From the NCBI GenBank assembly GCA_943704415.1, contig CALSCO010001459.1:1-48734 (forward strand): DNA of 48,734 bases, given 5' to 3'. Numbering within the stretch: the first letter of the stretch is position 1; each line of letters starts with the position of its first letter. The position numbers were made by a program, and so were the translations under genes. This document shows, piece by piece, positions 1-10,321 of this stretch. The notes under the pieces are model-generated. The model worked only from the letters and a program-made list of their open reading frames with translations. It was not told where the DNA came from and ran no database searches. Source of the stretch: Parvularia atlantis. Taxonomy: Eukaryota > Opisthokonta > Rotosphaerida.

Positions 1-364
1 GTGAAAGGCCACGAGCACCGTGATTTGACGGCCAACACTGCACATGTACATGTACACAGCGTGCGAGACGGCGTGGATATGCGCGCGTGCGTGTGTGCGT
101 GCCGTTCTGCCGAGCGTGAAGGGTCGGGCCGCCCACCTGCGGTGCGCGGACGATTGTGAACAAGGCGCACGTGGCATGCAGGCGGCAGTGGGTGGCACAC
201 CGCGGTGTACTCCGAGTTGGCCACTGGCGCGAACGGCGTGCAGCTGTAAGGTAAGGTCTTTGAAGAGTCACTGAAGACGCAGAAATGACACACATGGTCG
301 GCACAGTGGGACAGAGACACAGAGGGACAGGGACACGGGTACAGAACTCGATTGCGCAGCCGTC
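1..364. other. No gene recognised at left end
   Basis: I find no supported gene in this stretch. It has GC-rich, repetitive GTGC-type sequence and a short self-complementary ACATGTACATGT near position 41. The short open frame here has no recognisable protein character. It may be flanking DNA of the retroelement that begins at about 365, or the edge of a gene outside the window. Confidence 0.4.
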
Positions 365-2061
365 GTGTGGTCGGTTCAACATCTTCGCATCTATCTCCTT
401 GGTCGCCCGTTCTCACTCGTGACTGACTACAACGATCTTATCGCCACTATCAAGAACACGTGCGACGACAGCAACGCAAGACTCGCCCGCTGGTCTCTCC
501 TGCTGCAAGAGTTCGACTTCACCATCACCTACCGCCCCGGTTGGCAGCACAGCAGCGTCGATATGCTGTCTCGACTGCCCGTCGACCCAGCCCCGGCCAC
601 GGTCGCAGCCGCCTTCACGCGAACCATTGCCCCACCATAACCTTACACGGCGTCGCAAGACAACTACTCGACCGTTTGGCTCTCGGTCCAGCGTGAAGAT
701 CCGTGTTGCAACAAGCTGCTCGCCTTCCTGGAAGATGGATGGACGACGGGCAACAAGACCGATGCGCGGGCACTCTTCACAGCGGCCAACTTCGAAGTCA
801 AGCAGGGCCTCCTCTACTTCAAACAAACCGCAGATACGGCCCTAGTGGCCGTCCCAGCATCGATGCAGACGTCGCTCCTGCGCCAACTTCACGACGATCT
901 CGGGCATCTGGGCGCAGCGCAACCGACTTCCACTACTGGCCCGCCATGCGCACCGAGATTGAGCAATTGAATACTGCCGCAGCTGCACCACGTGCGAGGC
1001 CCGCAACACGCCGCGACAACGCCACCTACAGCCATTCAAGCTGCTCGAGATGGACAGCTCTCGACCAACGGCAACCTCTACGTTCTGGCGATCACGGACC
1101 ACTTCTCCAAATTCGTCATGCTGCATGCGATGGCCACGATGGACGCCGCCACGGTGGCGGACGGCCTCAAGAAAACCGTCCTCACCTTCGGCGCACCGAA
1201 GCGCATTCTCAGCGACCAAGGCCGCCCGCCAGTTCACCGCTCAACTGACCACGAGGCTCTGCAGCATGCTCGGCATCGAGATGATCAACTCGACACCTTA
1301 TCACCCGGCTACAAACGGCCTCGTGGAACGGTTCAAACTCCACCCTCATCCACATGCTGACGCACTTCGTAAAGGACGATACGGCCACTTGGGACCGCCA
1401 CCTGGACGCGGTCGCCTCGGCGTACAATTCAAGTCTTCACCCGTCGACGGGATTCTCACCAAACCGAATCGTCTTTGCCCGTGACATCACTCTTCCGTCT
1501 GACCTCGCCCTTCCTGCGCACACGCCGTCGCTGCCAGTCTCACCCCGTACGTACCTTGACACAACACAGGCGGGCCTCCGTCGTGCTATAGACCTGGCCC
1601 ACACACATCTCGCGGCCGCACACAACAAACAGGGCACGTCGTACGACAACACACATCGCGATGTCACGTTCAACATCGTGTCACTCCATAACCCGGCGGT
1701 TCCCCTCGGTACCTCGGCCAAGCTGCACAAGCCCGGCCCATGGCGGGTCACGGCACGCAACGGGCTCAAGTATACCCTGGCCTCGTCCGACGGCACCCAA
1801 GTACACACGGTTCACGTCCAACGACTGAAGCCGTTCATCTCCCGTCCGTCGAACGGTCCACCCTCTCCGGACCCGATCACCACTGGCACAACACCCCTGC
1901 GGACGCTTCCTGATCAACCGCCTCATCGACCGACGCCCGAACCCCCACCGGTGCGGGACGCAATACCGCGTACTGTGGCGCGGCTACGCCGAGTCCGACG
2001 CGACCTGGGAACCTGCACGCAATTTACCTTGATCCTTGACGATCGCGAGCACCCGTACTAA
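365..2061 (+). mobile_element. Fossil RNase H and integrase part of gypsy-type pol
   Basis: The open frame at 365-640 reads as the end of an RNase H domain of Ty3/gypsy type. Segments at about 840-1480 read as an integrase zinc-binding region and catalytic core. The frame at 1354-2061 continues into the integrase C-terminus and ends in a tail resembling the chromodomain-like end of chromovirus integrases. The order RNase H-integrase is the family's usual order. This part is a broken fossil spread over several frames. Its 3' end meets the minus-strand pieces of the same family at about 2060. Confidence 0.82.
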
Positions 2062-4230
2062 GCAGTTCACAGGAGTGACCTCGTCCCCCCGGATGTCGTA
2101 GAGAATCATGCGCTCGTGGCCGTCAATGTGTTGCGTAAAAACGGCGCCCAGGCCCGAATACGAGGCATCCGTGAACAGCGTGAAGGGTAGGTCCCAACCA
2201 GTCAGGGTATGCGAGGATCGGCCACGTCATCTTCTCTACGGGCGTCGCCGCCGATCCGGCCAAAATACGCGCAATTCTCAACATGCCAGCACCGACAGAC
2301 GTCTCTTCGCTGCAGTCTTTCCTCGGTGGCGCATCCTACTTCCGCCGTTTTATCAACGGTTTATCGGCACGGGCGGCTCCGCTCACCAACTTGACACGCG
2401 CGGAGACGCCCTGGTCATGGTCACCAGTGACGAGCGCGGCCAAGAAAGGCAGCGATGGCAAGGCATTCCCGGTAAAGTTGGCCGAGGACGAGGTCAAGGT
2501 CGGTGATGTGCTGGATGATGGAGCGCGACGCGAAAATGATGTCGTCTAGGTAGACCCAGCAGTTGACGCGGAGGAGGCCGGCGAGGACGAGCGAGATCCG
2601 CGGCCCTCTGAAAAGTTGCGGGTGCGTTCTTGAGGCCGAAGGGCATGCGTGTGAACTCGTACAGGCCTCTCGGGCCGTGGAACACGGTCTTCGGTGCGTC
2701 ATGCGGGTCAATGGGGATCTGGTTGTAGCCCGACTGCAATCAATGGAAAGACGCTCTTGCCGCCCAGGCGGTCGAGGATGTTGTCGATGCGCGGGATAGC
2801 ATAGGTGTCGCCGACCGTAACGCTGTTCAGCTTCCTGTAGTCGACGCGGAACCGCCACGTGCCGTTGGGCTTCCGGCCCATCACGACGGGTGACGCCCAG
2901 GGGCTGGTTGAGGGCCGGATCATGCCGGCGGCGAGCAGCTTGTCCACCTCGTGCTGTTGTGCCGCCTGCATGGTTGGGTTGAGGCGTCGCGGAGGCTGCC
3001 GGACAGGTGGTTGGTCGGCCGCGCTCGGGATCTGGTGGCCCTTGATGGATGACGCCGCCACCTGGGTCATGTCGGACCCAAAACACGGAGTGGTGGCGGT
3101 TGAGACACGTGCGGAGCAGGAGTGCATGGGGGTGATCGTCCGGAACGGCGCGTTGTAGCGCCAATTTCCATGCCTCGCCCGACCAGCCAGCTACCGCTAG
3201 CTACGTCTGGAGCCCCTCGCAGACGCTCACGCGACTACTGCCAGTGTTAGCGCGGTGGAACCATCACACGAACAGCCATCCGGCTGGGATCGTAGTCTCT
3301 GCGCCAGATGATATGGCGTGACCGCAGTAGCAGCCGCGCTGGCAGATCGATGCTGGCGTGAAGGGCCGTCAGCAGGTCGCAACCGATGATGACTTGGTGG
3401 CTGAGGTTGGGAGCGACGCCAAAACGCCACGTTGTGTCGACGTCGCCTGAGAACTTGACGGCAAGGTCGACTGCGTAACGGACGGGGAGAGAGACGATGA
3501 CTAGCGCCACTGTCCATGCCGGTTGATCTTGTAGGGCGGTCGGTAGGTGTAGACGCTCGTAGAAAGCGCTCGAGATGAGCGAGTGAGACTCGATCAGAGC
3601 CGGGACGGTCTGGCCGGCGATGAGAACTTGTGCTGTCAGCGCGCGCGTGGCGGGTGTTGACGCGCTGTGGACGCCGGTGATGTCGGAAGGTTCGGGCTGG
3701 GGAGGATGGGCGGCAGCGTGCCGCCCCTCAAAAATCCTCCTCCGAGTCGGTTGGCGCCGCCTGGTCTTCGTCGATGGCGGCGATGCGTCCCTTAGCCCGT
3801 GGCGTCGGCTTGGCGGTGCGGTAGTCGAGTTGCGTAGAGTCAGCGTTGGTGCGGCTCGCTTGAGCCTCGCGTCGGGGTCTGTTGTTGCGAGGCGCGCTCG
3901 GGCAGTTTCGAGCGAGGTGGCCGATGCCGCCGCAATTGAAGCACGTGCGGTCATCCTCGCGCCGCTCGCGGGGCTGGTTGCGGTAACTGGACGTGTCCGC
4001 CAGGCGTGAGGTGAGACCGCGGCGGGGCGGGTTGCGCGCGGTTGGGGCGGTCGCGTTGATCGCCGCGGCCGTTGGGGTCGCCGGCGACCGACGCTGCGGG
4101 CGGCATGCTTTGTACAGTCCGTACACTGATCCGCAAAATCCTCGAGTGAAGTACTGTACAGTACACCACCGAGTGAGCACCGGTTCTGAGGCGTTGAACG
4201 CGGCTTGATCTGAAAGTGTGACCAGTGTGA
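2061..4230 (-). mobile_element. Fossil gag, protease and reverse transcriptase part
   Basis: On the minus strand, reading from about 4230 downwards, there is a gag-like stretch with a retroviral zinc knuckle (CX2CX4HX4C spacing) near 3940. Next comes a retropepsin-like segment at about 3250-3640, then a reverse transcriptase at about 2421-3164, and the first part of an RNase H domain near 2060-2200. This is the gag-pro-RT-RH order of Ty3/gypsy elements. It is broken, with several interruptions. A small opposite-strand piece of RT/RNase H connection at about 2210-2450 interrupts it. The element ends just upstream of the gene starting at 4253. Confidence 0.82.
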
Positions 4231-4252
4231 TATAGCCGATCACACAAAAGGA

Positions 4253-6004
4253 ATGGCGGCGACGGCGCGCCGACGCCTGTCGTCTGTGCCGGCGCTGCCG
4301 CCGAGCGCGACGGTGCAGACGCGGCCCGCGCGCGCGCTCGCGAGCCCGATCAGCCTGAGTGAGTTTGCTGCGGCGGTCGAGCGGTGCGGGCTGCAGCCGC
4401 GCTCGCGCGTGGTGCTGCAAGCGGACGTGTCGCCGGCCGGGCTCGCGATGCTGGCGCTGGGCTCGCGTTACTTTGCGCGCGACCACGCCAAGGGCCTGCT
4501 GTTCTTCCTCGTGCGGGCCGACTCCGACATGCCGCGCGAGCGCGTGCGCTGGCTGATGCGTGAGGCCGTGCGCACGATGCCCAAGTTTGGTGCGTGCACG
4601 TGCGCGCACAGCGGTTGCGCATCCGGCTCACGCGGGCCGTCGCAGGCATCGCGTGCTCGACACAGCTCTACTTCCCGAGCGGCATCGAGCGCCTCGACAT
4701 CGACGCGCGCCGCGTCGCGTCGCAGCTGCTTGCGCATCGCCACGGCGCCGACCACGTCGTCGTGCTCCGCCCCGCCGAGGACACAGCCATCGCCGCCGTG
4801 CGCGCCATGAACCTGAGCGACGTCGACCTGGCGCGTATCCAGCGGCTCAACATCGCCCCGCCATTCAAGACGCATCTCACGCCCAAGACGTTTGTCTACG
4901 TGAGCGACTTCCGCCTGGTGCGCTGGAACGTGCACGGCGGCGGGCACGCTGACACGTACGCACGTGCCAGGACCGCATCGTCGCCACGGCCGCGACCGCG
5001 CACGCACCCAGTCTGCCGCGGGCCGTGTTTGACGTGCGCATCTTTAGCGACCGGACGTCGCGCGCGCTCGAGGTGCTGCGCGCCCAGCCGCCGGACCTGT
5101 TTGCGCAGGTCGAGCGGCTGCGCGAGCACTTGCACACGCACATCCAGACGCTGCACAGGCTCGGTGCGCGCCTTGTGGTTCTGGCGGAGCGCTGCTGACG
5201 GCCAGGGCGCGTGCGCAGTGCTCGACGCGCTCGAGCACCACGCGCAGTTTGTTCCCGAGCACGGCTATGCCATCGTGACGGCGCAGGGCGCGTGGCTCGA
5301 GCACCCGATCTTGCTCAGCCACATCATGCTTGAGCTCGCCGACTGGGTCATGGGGCGCGGGCACTCGATCACGCACGACAAGTACCGGCGCCTGGTCGAC
5401 GGTGTGGCGCGGCTTGCGCGTGTGTGCCGCGCGGGCTGACGTACAGCCTTGCACAGGCGTCGAGAGGAGACCGCAGTTTGTGCTCAACAACGCTGTCTTC
5501 TTTCGCATGGGCCTGCGAGGGAGCGAGATGGTCGGCCGGCCGGGGCCCGTGCACGGCTCGCGCTGGCTCGTGCGGCCGTCCGTTAACGCGGGCCACAAGC
5601 CGGTGCAGCTCGTGGGCGGGGATGAGGCGACTCGGTGGCTGTTCTTCACGGTACGGGCGTCTGTGGCGAGCGTGCGGCTGGGCACGACCGACCACACCGA
5701 GTATCCGCTCTTTGTCGGCCAGCTGATGCAGCTGCCGCGCGTGCCCGCGACCGTCACGCTGGCCCTGCGCTCGCTACCCGCGCCCGTTCAGCGCATCGTG
5801 CCGGCCATCTTCTACGTCGACGCGAGCGGGCGGCCGGTGCTCGTGGCCGCGCCGACGCTCGGCACCAAGGTCGAGCCCGAGTTGCGCACGCCCGACCTAG
5901 TGCCGGGGCTGGACGTGCGCTCGCGGCTGCCGCCGGTGCCGTACGCGCTCAACAGGGACTGGCGTGAAGCGGGGCTGTGTGCACTTCTTCCACCGTCTTC
6001 GTAG
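4253..6004 (+). CDS. Unrecognised protein, mitochondrial-like N-terminus
   Basis: I do not recognise this family. The start ATG at 4253 gives an N-terminus rich in Arg, Ser and Ala with no acidic residues in about the first 35 positions, which looks like a mitochondrial targeting peptide. The reading passes through introns that fit the local GTGCG...AG rule: 4590-4645, about 4930-4971, about 5165-5213 and about 5402-5459. The frame then runs to a TAG at 6002-6004. The product is roughly 490 residues of mixed helix and strand, with a well-conserved-looking block around 5240-5400 (EHGYAIVTAQGAWLEHP) and a long strand-rich C-terminal exon at 5460-6004. No catalytic motif is obvious. Codon and base use match the neighbouring host genes, so it is probably a real host gene rather than part of the adjacent retroelement. 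Confidence 0.6.
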
Positions 6005-6020
6005 ATTGCACAGAGGGGCA

Positions 6021-6021
<1 letters not shown>

Positions 6022-6090
<69 letters not shown>
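6022..6090. repeat. (AC)n microsatellite
   Basis: About 34 uninterrupted AC dinucleotides lie between the 3' ends of two convergent genes, 18 bp after the stop of the plus-strand gene. It is a simple sequence repeat likely to vary in length between strains. Open frames across it (Thr-His or Val-Cys repeats) are spurious. Confidence 0.98.
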
Positions 6091-6091
<1 letters not shown>

Positions 6092-6119
6092 CTTCTTGCT
6101 TGGGAGGGTAGCGAGGGGT

Positions 6120-6671
6120 TCACTTGCCACCGTTTCGCTTGACCGGCCGAGCCGGCTGGGCCGTGATGAGCAGCGCGGGGCCGTCCGGCAGCGCGTCCGT
6201 GCCGACGGCGTCAAATTGCTTGAGCAGGTGGATCACGGCCTGCACGTCCGACACGCGCCAGTTGTTCTCTTGCGCCGCCTCGACGAGCGCCGAAAGCACA
6301 CCGGTCGACGGGCCGGCGACACGTGCAGCAGCCGGAGGACGACCACGCGGGCGCTTGACGGGCGGCGCGGCAGCACGGGCTATCGAACGGCGCTTGGCCG
6401 CCGGCGCGGGCTCGATCTCGTCCGTGGTGCCGTTGTTGCCGTCGTCGTCGTCGTCGCCGTCGTTGTTGTGGTCGCCATCGGCCTTGTCGCCACCGTCACC
6501 GTCACGCTTGTCCTCAGCGTCCTCGCCGTCGTCTGTGTCCTCATCCACAGCGGCAGCAGCAGCCGTCGCCGCCGCCGCCGCCGCCGCCGCATCGCGGTGG
6601 GCGCGTGCGCGGTGGATCGCCAGGCCCTGCGCGCCCTTGAACTCCTTGCCGCAGTCGCCGCAAGCCACCAT
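6120..6671 (-). CDS. C2H2 zinc finger and AT-hook protein
   Basis: This is an intronless 183-residue frame. It starts with one C2H2-type finger at residues 4-25 (CGDCGKEF...HRARAH), then an alanine run, an Asp/Asn-rich acidic stretch at about residues 40-90, and a canonical AT-hook core KRPRGRPP at about residue 110. A short conserved-looking helical segment follows ([18 protein letters not shown], about residues 138-155), then a basic tail. One finger plus an AT-hook points to a nuclear DNA-binding protein that prefers the minor groove of AT-rich DNA, which is unusual in such a GC-rich genome. Partners and targets cannot be inferred. It is divergent from the Mago gene with 273 bp between start codons. 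Confidence 0.78.
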   Translation of the reverse strand: MVACGDCGKEFKGAQGLAIHRARAHRDAAAAAAAATAAAAAVDEDTDDGEDAEDKRDGDGGDKADGDHNNDGDDDDDGNNGTTDEIEPAPAAKRRSIARAAAPPVKRPRGRPPAAARVAGPSTGVLSALVEAAQENNWRVSDVQAVIHLLKQFDAVGTDALPDGPALLITAQPARPVKRNGGK

Positions 6672-6944
6672 GGCCGTTTGTCACCAAAGTGGATACCATT
6701 GCTGTGAGCTCATTGGCGATACGTGCGAGTGCAGCATGGGCAGGAAGGTGGGTGGCAGCGTGCATTTCACAGTGTGGCTGCCGCCTCGCGTCCCATCCTC
6801 CTCCTCGTCGCGCTGTCCTTTCTTCTGCGCGCCATCGCGCCTGCCGCGCCGCCCCGCCGGCCTCACCGCATCGCGTACGTGCGCGCCGATCCGCTGACGC
6901 TGACGCACGCGACAGGCGCTTCGTCGGACGCGGTCGCTGCAACC

Positions 6945-7637
6945 ATGGAGGAGTTCTACCTGCGCTACTAGTGCGCGCCGTGCGCGGGGTGCGCGGGGCG
7001 GCTGACGCGGTGGCGCGTAGCGTCGGCCACAAGGGGCGCTTCGGCCACGAGTTCCTCGAGTTCGAGTTCCGCCCGGACGGCCGCATGCGCTACGCCAACA
7101 ACTCGCACTACCGCAAGGACACGATGATCCGCAAGGAGGGTGCGACAAAGCGCAGCTCATCCGCCCTCGGTCGTTACCGACGCACGTGCGCGCACACGTC
7201 ATCGCAGCCACCGTCAGCCCCGCCGTGCTGCGCGAGCTCAAACGCATCATCGAGGAGAGCCAGATCATGACCTGCGACGACAAGCTGTGGCCCATGCCCG
7301 ACCGCGTCGGCCGCCAGGAGCTCGAGATCGTCCTGGGTAACGAGCACCTGTCGTTTGCCGTGCGTGGCGCGCCCGCGCGTGCGCGCTCGGCCCGACCGCG
7401 CTGACGCCGCATCGCGCGCGTACAGACGTCCAAGATCGGCGCGCTGAACGAGGTCGAGAGCAGCCAGGACCCGGACGGCCTGCGCACGTTCTACTTCCTC
7501 GTGCAGGACCTCAAGTGCCTCGTGCTCTCGGCCATGTCCGTGCACTTCCGCGTGCGTCTTAGCCGCAGTCGATCACGCGCTGTCGCCGCTGACAACGCCG
7601 GTATGCCCGCGCGCAGATCGACCCCATCCAGGTGTAG
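6945..7637 (+). CDS. MAGOH: Mago nashi, exon junction complex subunit
   Basis: Five exons (6945-6970, 7021-7139, 7208-7359, 7426-7551, 7617-7637) join to 147 residues, against 146 in human MAGOH. The sequence matches the family from end to end: an EFYLRYYVGHKG start, [12 protein letters not shown], the MIRKEA segment, [16 protein letters not shown], and the LVQDLKCLV...HF end. Mago forms an obligate heterodimer with Y14/RBM8A and locks eIF4AIII on spliced mRNA upstream of exon junctions, acting in the nucleus and in mRNA export and decay. The frame is open upstream to 6723, but the ATG at 6945 matches the family N-terminus. All four introns are 50-69 nt with the local GTGCG donor. They make this gene the best calibration of the splice rule used for the whole window. 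Confidence 0.98.
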
Positions 7638-7720
7638 ACACGCGCGCGTGCTCAGCCGCCCTGTGTGTGCGTCGCAAGCAAAAGAGATTGGTCGGTGTCT
7701 GCACATCTAGTCGTGACAAG

Positions 7721-9497
7721 CTAGTCGCGCTTGTTGTCGACCAGCAGGCTCTTCAGCTGCGCCAGCTGCTGCGCCAGCTCGTCTGCCAGCAGCGGCCCGT
7801 GTCGACTCGCGCGTAGCGCCTTTGCCTCGCCGTCGGCGTCGTCCGCTTCGTGAGCCGCACCGTCCAGCTTGGCGAGCTCGGACCGCGCGCTCTTGACCTG
7901 CCGCGATGCATCAACACAGACCGCGCGCACTGGCGGGCGCACCTTGGCCTGCAGCGACGTCAGCAGCGCGCGGAAGCGCGACTTGGCGTCCCACAGGCCC
8001 GGCGCAAACTCGGGCGACGCGGCCCGCCACGCCACGAGCGCCGTCAGCAGCGCCGTGAACTGCTTGGCGGCGGCGAGGCTCGCAATGCCTGCAGCGAGCT
8101 GCTCGGTGCTCGCGACTGCACAGATGCTATCAGCAGACGCTGCGCGAGCACGCGCCACGTACGCGCGGTCTCGAGCAGCGCGCTGTCGTGCAGGGTGCTG
8201 CAGAGCAGCAGCGCCCAGACCGTGCGGCTGACGGGCGAGGCGGCCGACGCGGCGAGCCGCCGCCCGAGCTGCGTCTTGGCGACAAACTGCGCGAGCGATG
8301 CGCTGTAGCGGCACGTCACGAGCAGCAGCGTGTCGGACGCCTAGGTATGCACGACTGCGGTCAGCGATGCGAGCTGAGCAGCAACGACACGCACCTGCGG
8401 CTGCGATGGCGCGAGCGACACCAAGGTGCGCACCACGCCCGACGACAGCAGCTGCTCCGGCACGTCCGGGCTGCGGCGCAGCGCGAGAACGAGCGCGTGC
8501 ACCACGCCGCAGGCCGCGGCAGCCTCGGCCGGCTCGCGCGCGACCAGCCCGCGCTCGACCACGGCGAAGACAGCCGCGAGCACGTCGGGCGCGGCGAGTG
8601 CGAGGCTGCCCTCGGCGGGCGCACAGGCCGGCACGGCGACGAGCAGCGACAGGGCGAGCCGCTGCGCGAGGGCGTCGTCCGCAGCTAGGCGGTGCAGCGG
8701 GCGCAGCACCTCGGTCAGCAGCAGCGGCAGCAGCGCGGCGTCGGTCCCGAGCACGTTACGCAGGAGCCACACGAAGCTGCGGGCGTCAGCGATCAGCCGC
8801 TTCTCGTTGGCGCACCGACGGCGCACCGCTCGGCCAGTGCCGGCCGCCGCCGCTCGCGCGCAAAGACGAGCCAGGCGGTTGTGGCCGGCGCGAGCTGCTC
8901 CGCGAGGGCCGCCTCCTGCAGCACGCGCGCCGCGCACGCGCTCGCCGATGCCTCGGCGTCGAGCAGCAGCCACGCAATCTGCTCGAGGCGCTCGACCGGC
9001 GCGGCGTCGCGCGGTGCAGACGGCGGCGGCAACGGCAGTGGCAGCGGCGCGGCGTCGATTGGCTCGAAGACAAAGTCGTCGTCGTCGGGCTGTTCGGCGG
9101 CGTGCGACGTCGCGCTGATTGTGGCGCCATCGTCGTCGTCCGCGTCGTCCGTGTCGGGCACGGGCGGCAGCGGCGCGTCGTCTTCGATGTCCACGGCGCA
9201 CAGGGCGCGGCCGATCGCGTCGTTGCCGCTCGCCAGCAGCCCCGGCAGCCCCGCGAGCACGAGCCACCACACGAGCCGCTGCGCCTCGGCGTGGATCTCG
9301 GGCCCCTCAGCGGCCGCCGCGAGCATCTGCTGCAGCCCGAGCACGACGCGCCGCGTGATCGGCGCGGTGCTGCTGCCGTGCGCTTCGCCGCGCCACGCCG
9401 CCGCCCACGCGCCGCGCACCGCCGCGAGCCCCGCCGCGCCAGCCGCGCCGAGCCGCGGCTGATCGAAGCCGAGCAGCGCGACGACCTCCGCCGGCAT
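7721..9497 (-). CDS. Helical-repeat (ARM/HEAT-like) protein, family unknown
   Basis: The ATG at 9497 opens a long frame, and joining exons at introns near 8800-8849, 8341-8394, 8112-8160 and 7901-7945 extends it to a TAG at 7721. The product is about 540 residues, rich in Leu and Ala and almost entirely predicted helix in repeating pairs, which suggests an ARM/HEAT-type solenoid. An acidic, low-complexity insert with Asp runs lies around 9060-9220, after roughly the first 110 residues. The C-terminus is a charged helix. I cannot name the family; a distant relation to SAAL1-type armadillo proteins is possible but not shown. A solenoid of this kind is usually a protein-interaction scaffold. It is convergent with Mago (83 bp between stops). 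Confidence 0.62.
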
Positions 9498-9549
9498 TGG
9501 TTCTCTCCTATCTGGCCTCACGCAACACACAGCATGGTTGCAGACAACT

Positions 9550-9655
9550 TGGCCATGTTGGGAGATGCTGCCCAGCGAATGAGACGAAATGCGGTGTGGC
9601 GGCGGTCCACTCGGCCATGCTGGGAAGCGCCGCTCAACGGATGAGGAAAATACGG
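9550..9655. repeat. Imperfect direct repeat, 45-bp unit, 61-bp spacing
   Basis: Two copies of a sequence of about 45 bp (9550-9594 and 9611-9655) lie between the divergent start codons at 9497 and 9850. Each copy reads TGGCCATG-like, then a TGGGA core, then CAACGGATGAGG/AGCGAATGAGAC, then AATACGG/AATGCGG. They are similar at roughly three quarters of positions. In one frame both copies encode a related short peptide (MLGDAAQRMR / MLGSAAQRMR), but no larger gene contains them. The setting suggests a duplicated promoter element or the remnant of a small duplicated coding or mobile sequence. Confidence 0.7.
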
Positions 9656-9849
9656 CTGGTGGCGCGGCATTGGGCGCCCCGCCGCGTCGCGCGCCGCCGT
9701 CGGGGTTGGCTGCGGGGGAGGACGCGCGCTGCGTGTCGCGGACGTGCTGCTGTGGACCGCAGTGCCGCGTTGGTGCTGCAGCCGGGAGGGCGCGTGGCGT
9801 GCGCGGCGCTGTGCAGAAGGCTGACGTACACAAAGCAAGCGGCGCCAGG

Positions 9850-10287
9850 GATGGACGGTGCCACGCTCATCCCGTACGAGCGCCTGACGCTGCAGAAGCT
9901 GCTGGGCAAGGCGCGTCGTCGTCGGCCGTGGACGCAGTGCCGATGCTGAAAGGCCGTGGCGCCGCAGGGCCAGTTCGGGTCGGTCTACCGCGGCGCGCTC
10001 GACAGCGCCGACGTCGCCGTGAAGAAGATCCCGCAGGACGTGGCCGGGGCGGGCGGCGACGGCGCGTCGTGGGACCCGGCCGTGTACTACAAGCGCGAGG
10101 TCGAGATCCTCTCGTCCGTGCACCACCCGAACGTGCTCCGGTTCAAGGTGCGCCGTGTCGTCGTCGTGCTCGATGTGAACAGCGCAGCAATCGAAGGGCA
10201 TCTGCTTCCACGCCAACAACCTCTACATCGTCACCGAGTACGTCGGCGGTGGCGACCTGCGGCGCTACCTCGAGGCCGTGCGTGTGA

Positions 10288-10321
<34 letters not shown>

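Larger units (their letters stand above)
365..4230. mobile_element. Broken Ty3/gypsy-type LTR retroelement, scrambled
   Basis: All the internal parts of a Ty3/gypsy element are recognisable here, but they lie in both orientations. RNase H and integrase parts are on the plus strand. Gag with a zinc knuckle, a retropepsin-like segment and reverse transcriptase are on the minus strand. A short reverse-transcriptase/RNase H connection piece on the plus strand sits at about 2210-2450, between minus-strand pieces. This means either two elements or one internally rearranged copy. No matching pair of LTRs was recognised. The element is clearly broken, with on the order of ten interruptions. The proteins remain readable as family members, so it is old enough to have decayed but not ancient. 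Confidence 0.85.

Noticed and set aside
365-4230. Flanking LTRs of the retroelement
   Set aside because: I searched by eye for a repeated terminal sequence on both sides and found none convincing.
5812-6214. Cys-Val or Thr-His repeat proteins
   Set aside because: They are translations of the (AC)n microsatellite.
6723-6944. N-terminal extension of the Mago frame
   Set aside because: The frame is open upstream, but the ATG at 6945 gives exactly the family N-terminus and length (147 residues).
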